From contig NZ_BAGC01000043.1 of assembly GCF_000308655.1 (NCBI RefSeq), positions 1 through 64,000 of the forward strand: a DNA stretch of 64,000 nucleotides. The letters are read 5' to 3'. Under the pieces are notes generated by a model. The model was not told the origin of the DNA. It searched no databases and worked only from the letters and a program-made list of their open reading frames with translations. Positions 7,133-15,725 of this stretch are shown piece after piece; the first letter of the stretch is position 1, and every line of letters starts with the position of its first letter. The position numbers and the translations under genes are program-made. This stretch comes from Nocardia niigatensis NBRC 100131 (GTDB lineage Bacteria; Actinomycetota; Actinomycetes; Mycobacteriales; Mycobacteriaceae).

Positions 7133-8731
7133 CTAGTCCAGGCTGACCAGGGCGACCTTGGCCGCGCCGACGGCCTCGGCGATGGCGGTCTGGATGTCGG
7201 CCGAAACCTCCTTGTTGACGCGGAGGATGACGGTGGCACCCTCGTCGCTCAGGTCCTGGGTGAGCTGGGCGGCCAGGATGTCGATGCCCGCGTCGCCGAG
7301 CTTGGTGGCCAGGCGGCCCAGCTGACCCGGCTTGTCCTCGTAGGCGAGGACGGCCAGGTTCAGGCCCTCGGCGCGCATGTCGTAGTTGCGGCCGTTGATG
7401 TTGACGATCTTCTCGACCTGGGCGGGCTCGGTCAGGGTGCCGGCCACGTTCAGGGTGCGGCCGTCGCCGAACACGGCGCGCAGGTCGACCAGGCTGCGGT
7501 GGGTCGGGCTCTCGGTGTGCGTGGTGACGGAGGCCTCAAGGCCCCGCTCCTTGGCCAGCGACGGGGCGTTGACGAAGGTGACCGAGTCCTCGATGAGGGC
7601 GGAGAAAACACCGCGCAGCGCCGAGAGCTCCAGTACCGCAACGTCTTCCGAGGACAGCTCGCCGCGCACCTGGATCTCGAGCGAGACCGGCAGCTCGTCG
7701 GCGAGGGCGCCCAGCAGCGCGCCCTGCTTGCGGACGATGTCCAGCCACGGGGCGACGATCTCGTTGACCGCGCCACCGGTGACGTTCACCGCACCCGGCA
7801 CGAACTCGCCGGCGAGGGCGAGCTGCACGGACCGGGCCACATCGGTGCCGGCGCGGTCCTGAGCCTCGGCGGTGGAGGCGCCCAGGTGCGGGGTGACGAC
7901 GACCTGCGGCAGCTCGAACAGCGGGCTGTCGGTGGACGGCTCGGTCTCGAACACGTCGATGCCGGCGGCGCGCACGTGGCCGGAGGTGATGGCGTCGGCC
8001 AGGGCCTGCTCGTCGATCAGACCGCCGCGGGCGGCATTGACGATGATGACGCCCGGCTTGGTCTTGGCCAGGGTCTCCTTGTTCAGCATGCCCTTGGTCT
8101 CAGGAGTCTTGGGCAGGTGAATGGAGATGAAGTCGGCGCGCTCGAGCACCTCGTCCAGGGTGAGCAGCTCGATGCCCAGCTGGGCGGCGCGGGCCGGGGA
8201 GGTGTAGGGGTCGTACGCGATGACCTTGGTCTCGAAGGCGGCGAGACGCTGCGCGAACAGCTGGCCGATGCGGCCCAGGCCGATGACGCCGACGGTCTTG
8301 CCGAAGATCTCGACACCGTTGAACTTGCTGCGCTGCCAGGTGTGCTCGCGCAGGGTGGCGTCGGCGGCCGGGATCTGGCGGGCGGCCGAGAGCAGCAGGG
8401 TGACGGCGTGCTCGGCGGCGGTGTGGATGTTGGAGGTCGGCGCGTTGACGACCATGACGCCGCGCTCGGTGGCCGCGGGGACATCGACATTGTCGAGGCC
8501 GACGCCGGCGCGGGCGACGATCTTGAGGTTCTTGCCCGCCTCCAGCACCTCGGCGTCGACGGTGGTGGCCGAACGGACCAGCAGCGCATCGGCTTCCGGC
8601 ACTGCCGCGAGCAGCTCGGGGCGGTTGGGGCCATCGACCCAGCGCACCTCGACGTCGGAGCCCAGCGCGTCGACGGTCGACTGGGCGAGCTTGTCGGCGA
8701 TCAGAACAACAGGACGGCCTGCTTGGCTCAC
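7133..8731 (-). CDS. serA: D-3-phosphoglycerate dehydrogenase
   Basis: SerA oxidises 3-phosphoglycerate to 3-phosphohydroxypyruvate, the first step of serine synthesis. The 532-residue protein is the long mycobacterial type: catalytic/NAD domains with GVIGLGRIGQLFAQRL (dinucleotide fold), NAARGGLIDEQAL (catalytic Arg), ETEP and the catalytic His in TPHLGASTAEAQ, then an intervening domain and a C-terminal ACT domain (LAVLAYEDKPGQLGRLATKLG) for serine feedback. The start is the GTG at 8731 (VSQAGRPVVLIADKL) after AGGAG; frames upstream of it are not conserved. Confidence 0.97.
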   Translation of the reverse strand: MSQAGRPVVLIADKLAQSTVDALGSDVEVRWVDGPNRPELLAAVPEADALLVRSATTVDAEVLEAGKNLKIVARAGVGLDNVDVPAATERGVMVVNAPTSNIHTAAEHAVTLLLSAARQIPAADATLREHTWQRSKFNGVEIFGKTVGVIGLGRIGQLFAQRLAAFETKVIAYDPYTSPARAAQLGIELLTLDEVLERADFISIHLPKTPETKGMLNKETLAKTKPGVIIVNAARGGLIDEQALADAITSGHVRAAGIDVFETEPSTDSPLFELPQVVVTPHLGASTAEAQDRAGTDVARSVQLALAGEFVPGAVNVTGGAVNEIVAPWLDIVRKQGALLGALADELPVSLEIQVRGELSSEDVAVLELSALRGVFSALIEDSVTFVNAPSLAKERGLEASVTTHTESPTHRSLVDLRAVFGDGRTLNVAGTLTEPAQVEKIVNINGRNYDMRAEGLNLAVLAYEDKPGQLGRLATKLGDAGIDILAAQLTQDLSDEGATVILRVNKEVSADIQTAIAEAVGAAKVALVSLD

Positions 8732-9247
8732 GGTGGGGTACTCCTGAGGAAGGGTTCCGGGATTTACGGGCGTCAGCTTAGTGCGCTCGGTTCCGGGCTG
8801 TTTTACCGCCTGGTAGGCAACTGCCATCAAAGCTGTGAACTGCGGGTTTACAAAAGCCCGTGTCGGGGTCCGGGAACCGGCTTCGTGAGCACGGCTCAGG
8901 TGGCGAGCGGCAAGGCGCCAGGCGCCGGATAGTGGTCGGCGACGACGCCGGGAGCGTGGTGGACGCCCAGCTGCTGCACGGACGACGGATCCGCAGTGCG
9001 GGTCCGCACAGCACTTCTCAGTTATTGGGGCGACTGCCCGAATAGCTGCGAGCACAGGGCATCGCCTCGGGGTGTGTCCAAGCAGAAGTGCGGCCGCGAC
9101 TTTCGGCTCACGTTGAGCGAATAGCGCACTCCGGAGCCGCAATGCGAGGCATCGAAACACCGGGACGGATAGCCGAAAGCCCACCCTCGGAGCTGCGGGG
9201 CCCGAGGGCGGGCTTTCGAAAGTCGAGTAATCGACGTCAGTAGTTCC
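8732..9247. other. Gene-poor region upstream of serA
   Basis: About 515 bases with no supported protein or RNA gene. It should contain the serA promoter. The only clear structure is the hairpin at 9175-9217, which belongs to the small peptide gene to the right. Confidence 0.6.
9175..9217 (-). terminator. Hairpin downstream of the 38-aa peptide gene
   Basis: A 16-bp inverted repeat with one mismatch, GAAAGCCCACCCTCGG (9175-9190) against CCGAGGGCGGGCTTTC (9202-9217), about 30 bases past the peptide stop. It supports the peptide gene being an independent transcription unit. Confidence 0.55.
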
Positions 9248-9364
9248 TCAGCGACCGAAAGAACCGGTCCACAGGGTGTTCAGGAGACCGTGCAGCGCGG
9301 CCGAGCCGGTGTCGAGCAGGCCACTCAGAGCAGCGGAACCGGTGTCGATGATAACGGGGATCAT
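9248..9364 (-). CDS. 38-residue peptide with tandem 11-residue amphipathic repeat
   Basis: The ATG at 9364 follows AGAAGAGG at normal distance, and the 38-codon frame ends in TGA just before a hairpin. The peptide begins MIPVII and then repeats DTGSAALSGLL and DTGSAALHGLL back to back, ending NTLWTGSFGR. Hydrophobic and small residues alternate so that a repeat-long helix would have one Leu/Ala face and one Asp/Ser face. It has no cleavable signal or cysteine. Possible roles are a membrane-active or pore-forming small peptide (Corynebacteriales export short acidic porin peptides) or a toxin; neither is shown. Confidence 0.5.
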   Translation of the reverse strand: MIPVIIDTGSAALSGLLDTGSAALHGLLNTLWTGSFGR

Positions 9365-9608
9365 GGAAATACCTCTTCTGAATTCCGTACGAACTTTCCG
9401 ACGTGCAGCCTATCGGGGCCGTTTCACAAGCCGTTACGGAGGATTTACACGATGTGACCGGCGTCACGCCATCAGAATTCTGTGGCCTCGTTCATATGCA
9501 TGTCGAATTCCCGCCATATAACATTGCTATCACGCCCCTATTTCTGGGGGCTTCGAGCGCGGGAAAAGCCGTGGACCAGCGAGATCGCGGGCGCTAACGT
9601 CGACCGCC

Positions 9609-10412
9609 ATGACCCTGCGCTCGATCCCCGCCTCCATGGACCCGGCGGTGGTCGCCACGATCGACGGCGAACTGGACCGGATCGTGCGCGAACACCGCGT
9701 CGACGTGCTGCTCGCCATCGAGAGCGGCAGCCGCGCCTGGGGCTTCCCCTCCCCCGACTCGGACTACGACTGCCGCTTCGTCTACCTCCGGCCGAGGGAC
9801 GACTACCTCACCCCCTGGCCCGGTCGCGATGTCATCGAGACACCCTTGGTCGGCTTGCTCGATGTCAACGGCTGGGATCTCGTGAAGGCGCTGCGGCTGC
9901 TCGTGAACGGCAACGCGGTCCTCATCGAATGGCTGATGTCGCCCATCGCCTATCGTGGTGACGCGCAATTCCGCGACGAATTGCGCGCATTGGCCGACGA
10001 CGTCGCCGACCGCAACCGGGTGGCCCGGCACTACCTTCACCTGGGACGCCGGCAGTGGCGACTCTTCGACACCAATCGTTCCTTGAAGAAGGTGTTCTAT
10101 TCGCTTCGCCCGGCCATGGCATTGCGATGGCTGCACGAACATCCCGATAAGGCGGTGGCGCCGATGCACTTGCCGACACTGCTCGATGAATGCGACCTGC
10201 CCGCCGATTTCATAAACGCAGTACAGGAATTGACGGAACTGAAATCCCGCACCCGTGAAATGGGTTCCGGAAGCGTGCCCGGTCCGATCGCGGATTTCAT
10301 TTCGGGGGAGTTCGATCGAGCTGCCACGGAATTCGCGGCCGGCGACCCCACCCAGCGGCGACACGCACAGGCTCTGGCAGCGGAATTCTTCCGGCTGCGA
10401 CTGCGCCGCTGA
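9609..10412 (+). CDS. Nucleotidyltransferase of the COG3541 (RlaP-like) family
   Basis: A 267-residue protein with the polymerase-beta-type nucleotidyltransferase core: ESGSRAWGFPSPDSDYDCRFVY (GSRAWG helix and the D-x-D metal ligands, residues about 38-58), then a helical half with IEWLMSPIAYR and RHYLHLGRRQWR typical of the family. Some relatives are linked to RNA repair (RNA-ligase-associated nucleotidyltransferase); most are orphans. No RNA ligase is nearby. It is the first gene of the accessory block to the right of serA. The Shine-Dalgarno is weak. Confidence 0.8.
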   Translation: MTLRSIPASMDPAVVATIDGELDRIVREHRVDVLLAIESGSRAWGFPSPDSDYDCRFVYLRPRDDYLTPWPGRDVIETPLVGLLDVNGWDLVKALRLLVNGNAVLIEWLMSPIAYRGDAQFRDELRALADDVADRNRVARHYLHLGRRQWRLFDTNRSLKKVFYSLRPAMALRWLHEHPDKAVAPMHLPTLLDECDLPADFINAVQELTELKSRTREMGSGSVPGPIADFISGEFDRAATEFAAGDPTQRRHAQALAAEFFRLRLRR

Positions 10413-10493
10413 AAGAAATCCTCGCGCATCACGTGGCGGCGGCCGCCCCGATCACCTCGGAACCGCGGCCGCACCGCGTCGGGGGCCGGTGTC

Positions 10494-10712
10494 TCAGTAC
10501 TCGACTCGTGCGATGACCCGCACGACCAGCGCCTCGGGCCCCGGCTTGGTGCGTCGCACCTCGAACTCGACCCGCTGCCCCTCCGCGAGCGACCGGAACC
10601 CCTCGCCTTCCACGGCGGTGTACTCCACGAACACGTCCGGCCCGCCACTGTCGGGGCTCAGGAAACCGAACCCTTTTTCGCTGTCGAACCATTTCACCGT
10701 GCCGTGCACCAT
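10494..10712 (-). CDS. Cold-shock domain protein
   Basis: A 72-residue single OB-fold protein beginning MVHGTVKWFDSEKGFGFLSPD, with RNP1 (KGFGFLS) intact. RNP2 reads DVFVEYTAV, so the usual His of VFVHY is Glu. It is an RNA/ssDNA chaperone by family. The ATG at 10712 gives the canonical start; an upstream ATG at 10778 would add an unrelated arginine-rich tail. It faces the nucleotidyltransferase gene tail to tail. Confidence 0.9.
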   Translation of the reverse strand: MVHGTVKWFDSEKGFGFLSPDSGGPDVFVEYTAVEGEGFRSLAEGQRVEFEVRRTKPGPEALVVRVIARVEY

Positions 10713-11032
10713 TACCCAAACCTTCTCGAACCGACGGGACTCCCACGCCCCCGCGCGTGCCGCGGTCCATGGTGTCACGCTCCGGGTCCGCAGGGTCGGC
10801 CGCCACGCCCGCCCCGGCCACCCGCGTCGCCACGACGAGCCCGTACGGCCCTTATCTCCCTATCGAATTCCGTTGCCTCCGCGTATCACTCACCCGCCGC
10901 GCAGCAGGTGCCCGGACCTGCCCTGCTTCGGCCCGGGCACCGCGCCCCGCGTCGTGCACCGCCGCGTCACGCGGGCCGTGCCCGTTCGGCCCGGCGCTGA
11001 CAGTGCGTCGCGGGTGATCCCGGCGGTCTTCC
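10713..11032. other. Intergenic region between the cold-shock gene and the GHKL-nuclease gene
   Basis: No supported gene in 320 bases. It must contain the cold-shock promoter and probably its 5' leader. A 9-bp inverted repeat (10907-10915 with 10933-10941) may terminate the GHKL-nuclease transcript; it has no T-tract. Confidence 0.5.
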
Positions 11033-13081
11033 TCAGCCGGCACGCATGTTTCGCGGCGGGGCTTCCTCGGCGGGTTCGGGATCGCGCATGGCGTAGACGC
11101 GTTCGAGGAAGTCGCGGTGGGCTCGGAGGGTGGCGTCGAGGAGTTCGCGCCAGGTGCGGCGGTCCACCCGCTGGTCGCTGACCAGGGAGGAGAGCGATGC
11201 GGGGCCGAGCCTGTCGATGTGATCGACGATGAAAGTTAGCCTGCGGCGCGGGAATTGGGCGCCGATACGGGGGTTCTCGTCGAGGAAGTGGTCGAGCTCG
11301 TAGAGGTAGTTGACGGCGCGGTTGTACTCCTCGTCAGTGAGGTGGTAATCCATGCGCTTGATCTCGACGATCCAGAGCTCGCCGGAGTCGTGCAGCAGGA
11401 CGAAATCGGGTTCGCGCTTCTCGCTGCCGATGGATGTGGTCACCAGCGGGGTGCCGAATTTCTGCGCGTACCAGCGTTCGAAGCTGGCGCGCACGCGCTT
11501 GAGGGATTCGTTCATGCCCAGCGGCGTCCACTCGGGAGCGAGCAGCCAGGGCGCGGATTCGATGAGCTCCTGGAAGGGTCGTTCCAGGGAGCGGCGTTCG
11601 GCGATGAGCGAGCGCAGCCGGTTCACCACGGCGACCCGCTCACTGGCGATCTGGCCCAGCGAGTAGATCTCGGCCACCCGGGCCCGCTCGAACAGCGCGA
11701 CCACCACGTCCAGTGCGGGGTCGGCGTCCTCGGCGATCTCCTTGAGGGTGTCGAGCAGGCTGCGCTGCGGGCCCAGCGACAGCGCCAGCCGCAGCATGTT
11801 CTCGATGTGCGTGGGATCGTCCATGGCGGCTCGGTCCTTGTGCGCCACCAGGATTCGTGCCGCGTCCAGGACGGAGTCGCGGAACACGCGGTCGCCGGGC
11901 GCGATGGCGTCGAGGGTCTCGTGGATGCGCGAGCGTTCCACGAACTCCTCCCAGACGCGGCGACGGATGGATTTCTCGCCGAGCCTGCCGATCTCCCTGA
12001 TCAACGCCCGGCCCCACTGCGCGAGCGCTTCGCCGCGCGGGGAGCTCCACATGATGTCCTGGCGGTCGGAACGGACGAGATCGTCGTCATCGTCGAGCCA
12101 ATCCACATGGATCGCGCCGACCAGATAGGAGCGCAGTTTGAATTCGCCGGTGAATCCGGAGGAAATACCGAAATCTCTTGTCTGAGCGACGATCTTGCCG
12201 CGCGCGTAAATGCGGACCCCGGCCATCGCCTCATCGCGGTACGGCTGTTTCGAGTAGGCGATCCACCCGGTCACCGGCAGGAATTGCCGGCCGAATCGCA
12301 CCGGCACCCGGCCGACGTCGACGCGTGTCTCCTCCATGACGTCGATCGGCAACTGGCTGAGGATGAAGCTTTCCTGGCCGATGGCATTGCGCACCTCCAC
12401 CCGCCAGTCCGCGCGTTCGATACCGAAGCGGGCCGCCAGCTGCCGGTTCAGCTCGGTCCCCGTATTCACCCGCTTGCGAAGGAAATTCCGCAGGATGATG
12501 GTGGTGCCGCGCCGGGAGGTGCAGGTGCCGTCCAGGCGGCCGGGGCGAGGGAAGTAGTCGCGCTCGGTGTCGGAGAGCATGTCGTCGAGGTCCATCACGA
12601 TGTGGGAGACGCTCCAGCCCAGCGGTGTTCGGTCCTCGTCGCGGCTGCCCGCCGTGATCACCTCGATGGTGCGGCAGATGCCGAAGGCCGCGAGCTTCCC
12701 GATTCCCTTGCGCCCCATGACCGGTCGCCGCCGCTCCCGGGACAGATCGGATCCGGTGCGCACGCGACGGTCGGATCCGACCATCAGATAGTGCTCGTTG
12801 ACCTCCTCGGCCGTCATCCCGTGCCCGTTGTCGGAGACGACGATCTCGTAGGCCGGTTCGTCTGCGGCCCTGACGGTTCCGGCCAGCATCGCGCCCCACG
12901 GCAGCACGACCTCCACCTCGGTGGCGTCCGCATCATAGGAATTCGCGATCAGCTCGGCCAGCACCGCCGACACCCGGTCGTAGAGCCGGATGCCGAGTTT
13001 GTCGATCGCCAGCCGACTGATCCGCATCGTGTACTTGTGGTCATCGCGTTCCTGCGTGGCCGCATGCACGTCGTTGTACAT
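11033..13081 (-). CDS. GHKL (Hsp90/MutL-like) ATPase fused to a PD-(D/E)XK nuclease domain
   Basis: A 682-residue protein. The N-terminal half carries all Bergerat-fold ATP motifs: ELIANSYDAD (residues 43-52, Mg-binding Asn), DNGHGM (84-89) and GRKGIGKLAAFG (123-134). The middle (about 300-370) has RSYLVGAIHVDWLDDDDDLVRSDRQDI, seen in restriction-associated GHKL ATPases. The C-terminus (about 490-600) has SAPWLLAPEW, then REPDFVLL with Asp559 and WIVEIKR with Glu573 and Lys575, the D-(x)n-E-x-K pattern of PD-(D/E)XK nucleases in DUF4263-like surroundings. The ATPase probably gates the nuclease, making a one-gene defence or repair effector. No methylase or partner gene is adjacent. Confidence 0.75.
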   Translation of the reverse strand: MYNDVHAATQERDDHKYTMRISRLAIDKLGIRLYDRVSAVLAELIANSYDADATEVEVVLPWGAMLAGTVRAADEPAYEIVVSDNGHGMTAEEVNEHYLMVGSDRRVRTGSDLSRERRRPVMGRKGIGKLAAFGICRTIEVITAGSRDEDRTPLGWSVSHIVMDLDDMLSDTERDYFPRPGRLDGTCTSRRGTTIILRNFLRKRVNTGTELNRQLAARFGIERADWRVEVRNAIGQESFILSQLPIDVMEETRVDVGRVPVRFGRQFLPVTGWIAYSKQPYRDEAMAGVRIYARGKIVAQTRDFGISSGFTGEFKLRSYLVGAIHVDWLDDDDDLVRSDRQDIMWSSPRGEALAQWGRALIREIGRLGEKSIRRRVWEEFVERSRIHETLDAIAPGDRVFRDSVLDAARILVAHKDRAAMDDPTHIENMLRLALSLGPQRSLLDTLKEIAEDADPALDVVVALFERARVAEIYSLGQIASERVAVVNRLRSLIAERRSLERPFQELIESAPWLLAPEWTPLGMNESLKRVRASFERWYAQKFGTPLVTTSIGSEKREPDFVLLHDSGELWIVEIKRMDYHLTDEEYNRAVNYLYELDHFLDENPRIGAQFPRRRLTFIVDHIDRLGPASLSSLVSDQRVDRRTWRELLDATLRAHRDFLERVYAMRDPEPAEEAPPRNMRAG

Positions 13082-13456
13082 GGTGGGCCCCCAATTACCC
13101 TCGGGCAGCCGTCGTTCAGCTACCTCTGAATACGATGCAACGCTGATTGATTAACAGCAGGCTGAACATTTGCCCACCGCTTCGTCACGGTGTGATTCCA
13201 GGATTCACCGACCGACAGCCCACGACAACGGCAAGGTCTCGGTTACCTCCGCGAGACTGCGAGCGCGCCTTGACAACCCGCCCCGGGCGTTGGCCCGCAC
13301 TCGCCAGGATGTCGCATCGACGCGTCGGCCGCCGGACCAAGTGCCGAGCTTCGTGAGTGATCGGCGGGCTGCTGGGTGACAGGTCAGGCGGCGGGAGGCA
13401 GAATGCGTGGCAGCGGCGGGCGGCGCCCGCCGCGACGCGAGACAAAGGGGTACCGG
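13082..13456. other. Divergent intergenic region between the GHKL-nuclease and MBL genes
   Basis: About 375 bases with no supported gene. It includes an A+T-richer patch (about 13120-13160) next to the GHKL gene and a TTGACA at 13270-13275 without a convincing -10. Confidence 0.5.
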
Positions 13457-14464
13457 GTGGCCAGAAGTCAGACCATCGCCGCACGTCAGCGCTTCTTCGG
13501 AGAGGCGGCGGTGGATCCGGTGAGCGGGGCCGTGCGCGAGGATCAGGTGCTGGTGTCCTGGTTCGGATGTGCCAGTTTCGCGGTGGCCATGGGCGGCGTG
13601 GTGTTTCTGCTGGACGCGTGGGTGCCGCGCGGGGCGACCTCCGGGTATGTGCCGACAACGCCGGAGGAGGTCGCGGCACTGGATCCGGCGGCGATCTTCA
13701 TCGGGCACGGGCATTTCGATCACGCGGCCGATGCGGGGGCCATCGCGCGGGCGAGCGGGGCTGTCGTGCATGGGACCGCCGAGCATTGCGCGACGGCGCG
13801 CAAGCAGGTCGGTGGGGCCGAATTGGCTTGCCAGGAACTGGGTTCCAGCAAGTCCGCGCCGGGTGACCGCTACGACTTCGAGCTCGCGACGGGGCTCTCG
13901 GTAACCGCGGTGCGCCACCTGCATTCAGCGCGGACGGCGCGGCACGAGGGAGCGGACGCTTCAGCGCCGGTGCGGCCCAAGCCTTGCCTGTCCGATATCC
14001 GCGCCTACCCGCCGGGGCGGGCCGATTCCGGGCACCTGGCGCGCAACCTGCTCGCACCGGAAGGTGGCGTGCTGCTGTATCAGTTCAGGCTGGGCGATTT
14101 CGTGCTGACCTGGCACGATTCCTCCGGCCCGCTGCTGGACAAGGCGCCGCGGGTCCTGGATGTACTGCGCACACTGCCCGCCTCGGACGTGCATATCGGC
14201 GCGGTGCAGGGCCACAACCAGTTCACCAACGGCCTGCGTGACCCGCGCAGCTATATCGAGGCGTTGCGGCCGAGGGTGTTCGTGCCCAACCATCACGACA
14301 ACTGGCTGCCGTTGATCACCGCCCGCGGCGAGGCGTTCCGGACACCGCTACACGAGGAGCTGGCCCGCCTGCCGGAAAGCAGGCGGCCGGAGGTCCGGAT
14401 GCAGCTGGACCGCGACGACTACCTCGCACCGGGCCGCTTGGCCTTCGGCCTCGTGAAACCCTGA
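13457..14464 (+). CDS. Metallo-beta-lactamase-fold hydrolase
   Basis: A 335-residue protein with the MBL metal site HGHFDHAAD (HxHxDH), a beta-strand pair before it (VLVSWFGCASFAVAMGGVVFLLD) and further metal-ligand candidates in LTWHDSSGP and VFVPNHHDNW. The pattern resembles UlaG/YtnP-like hydrolases of unknown substrate. The GTG at 13457 after AAAGGGG is preferred; earlier ATGs would add an arginine-rich N-terminus. A WxHDSSG segment in the second half is unusual for lactonases, so no substrate is proposed. Confidence 0.75.
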   Translation: MARSQTIAARQRFFGEAAVDPVSGAVREDQVLVSWFGCASFAVAMGGVVFLLDAWVPRGATSGYVPTTPEEVAALDPAAIFIGHGHFDHAADAGAIARASGAVVHGTAEHCATARKQVGGAELACQELGSSKSAPGDRYDFELATGLSVTAVRHLHSARTARHEGADASAPVRPKPCLSDIRAYPPGRADSGHLARNLLAPEGGVLLYQFRLGDFVLTWHDSSGPLLDKAPRVLDVLRTLPASDVHIGAVQGHNQFTNGLRDPRSYIEALRPRVFVPNHHDNWLPLITARGEAFRTPLHEELARLPESRRPEVRMQLDRDDYLAPGRLAFGLVKP

Positions 14465-14503
14465 GTTCCGCAACCTGATCGGCCGGCGCCCAGCCGGATC
14501 GGG

Positions 14504-14953
14504 TCATGCCCTCATGCCCGGTCCGGCTTCGGGCGCGATGTCGCGCGCGGTGAGTTCCTTTCCGCACGAATCACAGTCGAGATGAATGTGCGCCTCCCCC
14601 GGGCAGTCGCGATGGCGGTAGCGCACCGGCGGCCCGGCCGGGGCCATGTGGTTGTCGCCCCAGTCCCGGAAAGCCATGAGGATCGGGTACACGTCGTGGC
14701 CCTTGGCGGTGAGCCGGTATTCCTCGTAGGTTCCGGCCGTGGTCGGCTGCTTCACCAGAATCTCGTGCTCCACCAGGCGGTCCAGGCGGTCCTGCAGCCG
14801 CCCCCGGGAGATTCCCAGGTAGGCCTGGAAGCCGTTGAATCGGCGCACTCCGGAGAAGGCCGCCTTCAGGATCAGCAGCGTCCACCGGTCGCCGAAGACG
14901 ACCAGCGACCGCGTGATCGAGCACGGTTCCTCGGCCAGTTCCTCGTAGCGCAT
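14504..14953 (-). CDS. HxlR-family winged-helix transcriptional regulator
   Basis: A 149-residue protein with the HxlR domain: CSITRSLVVFGDRWTLLILKAAFSGVRRF, FQAYLGISRGRLQDRLDRLVEHEIL (recognition helix region) and YRLTAKGHDVYPILMAFRDWGD. The C-terminus adds HLDCDSCGK and an upstream DCPG, a possible metal or redox cysteine cluster. It is divergent from the nitroreductase gene with two dyads between them, so it most likely represses that gene and itself in response to quinone or electrophile stress, as HxlR proteins often do. Confidence 0.88.
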   Translation of the reverse strand: MRYEELAEEPCSITRSLVVFGDRWTLLILKAAFSGVRRFNGFQAYLGISRGRLQDRLDRLVEHEILVKQPTTAGTYEEYRLTAKGHDVYPILMAFRDWGDNHMAPAGPPVRYRHRDCPGEAHIHLDCDSCGKELTARDIAPEAGPGMRA

Positions 14954-14971
14954 CTTCCGATTCTACCCATC

Positions 14972-15017
14972 TGGTCCTAATATGAGACCACATTGGATTG
15001 GTCTCGAAATGGGACCA
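14972..15017. promoter_or_regulatory. Tandem HxlR operator candidate (two 19-bp dyads)
   Basis: Two dyads, TGGTCCTAATATGAGACCA (14972-14990) and TGGTCTCGAAATGGGACCA (14999-15017), lie 27 bases apart centre to centre in the 81-base gap between the HxlR and nitroreductase start codons. HxlR dimers typically bind such paired half-sites. Confidence 0.65.
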
Positions 15018-15034
15018 CATTGAGAAAGGGACAC

Positions 15035-15715
15035 ATGTCCGACAGTTATGCCGTATTGGAATCACTGCTGGCAGATCGCTATACCTGCCGGGCTTTCTTG
15101 CCCGACCCTGTCCCCCGCGCGGACATCGAATCGATCCTGCGCCTGGCCCAGCGCACGCCCTCGTGGTGCAACACCCAGCCCTGGCAGCTGGTCATCACCG
15201 ACGACCCGACCGCCACCGATCGGTTTCGCAAGGCGCTACTGGATCACATCGACGGTGCGCCGATCGCCTCCGACATCCCGTTTCCCGCCGGTTATCAGGG
15301 CGTCTACCGCGATCGCCGCCGTGAGTGCGGTGGGGCGCTCTACGCCGCGGTCGGGGTCGAGCGCGGCGACCACGCGGGCAGCATGCGCCAAATGGTGCGC
15401 AACTACGAGCTTTTCGACGCGCCGCACGTCGCCATCCTGACCACGGAAGCCGATCTCGGCACGTACGGCGCGGTCGACTGCGGGCTGTATCTGACGTCTT
15501 TCCTGCTGGCGGCGCAGAGCCTCGGCGTGGCGGCGGCGCCCCAGGCCGCGCTGGCCACCTACTCGCCGTTCCTGCGCGACTACTTCGCGCTACCGGCGAA
15601 TCGCCGGATCATCGCCGGAGTGTCGTTCGGCTACGCCGATCCCGGGCACGCCGCCAACAGTTTCCGAACCGCGCGCGCCGGGCTCGACGAGGTGGTCACC
15701 TGGCACACCGCCTGA
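15035..15715 (+). CDS. Nitroreductase family flavoprotein
   Basis: A 226-residue FMN-dependent NAD(P)H oxidoreductase. Family marks are the N-terminal LLADRYTCRAFLPDPVPRADIESILRLAQRTPSWCNTQPWQL segment (FMN-binding R-x-x-R and P-S-x-x-N-x-Q-P-W) and the C-terminal YGAVDCGLYLTSFLLAAQSLGVAAAPQAAL helix pair. Likely substrates are quinones or nitroaromatics. ATG at 15035 follows GAGAAAGGG. Control by the divergent HxlR gene through the paired dyads is inferred. Confidence 0.9.
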   Translation: MSDSYAVLESLLADRYTCRAFLPDPVPRADIESILRLAQRTPSWCNTQPWQLVITDDPTATDRFRKALLDHIDGAPIASDIPFPAGYQGVYRDRRRECGGALYAAVGVERGDHAGSMRQMVRNYELFDAPHVAILTTEADLGTYGAVDCGLYLTSFLLAAQSLGVAAAPQAALATYSPFLRDYFALPANRRIIAGVSFGYADPGHAANSFRTARAGLDEVVTWHTA

Positions 15716-15725
15716 GCAGCGATAT

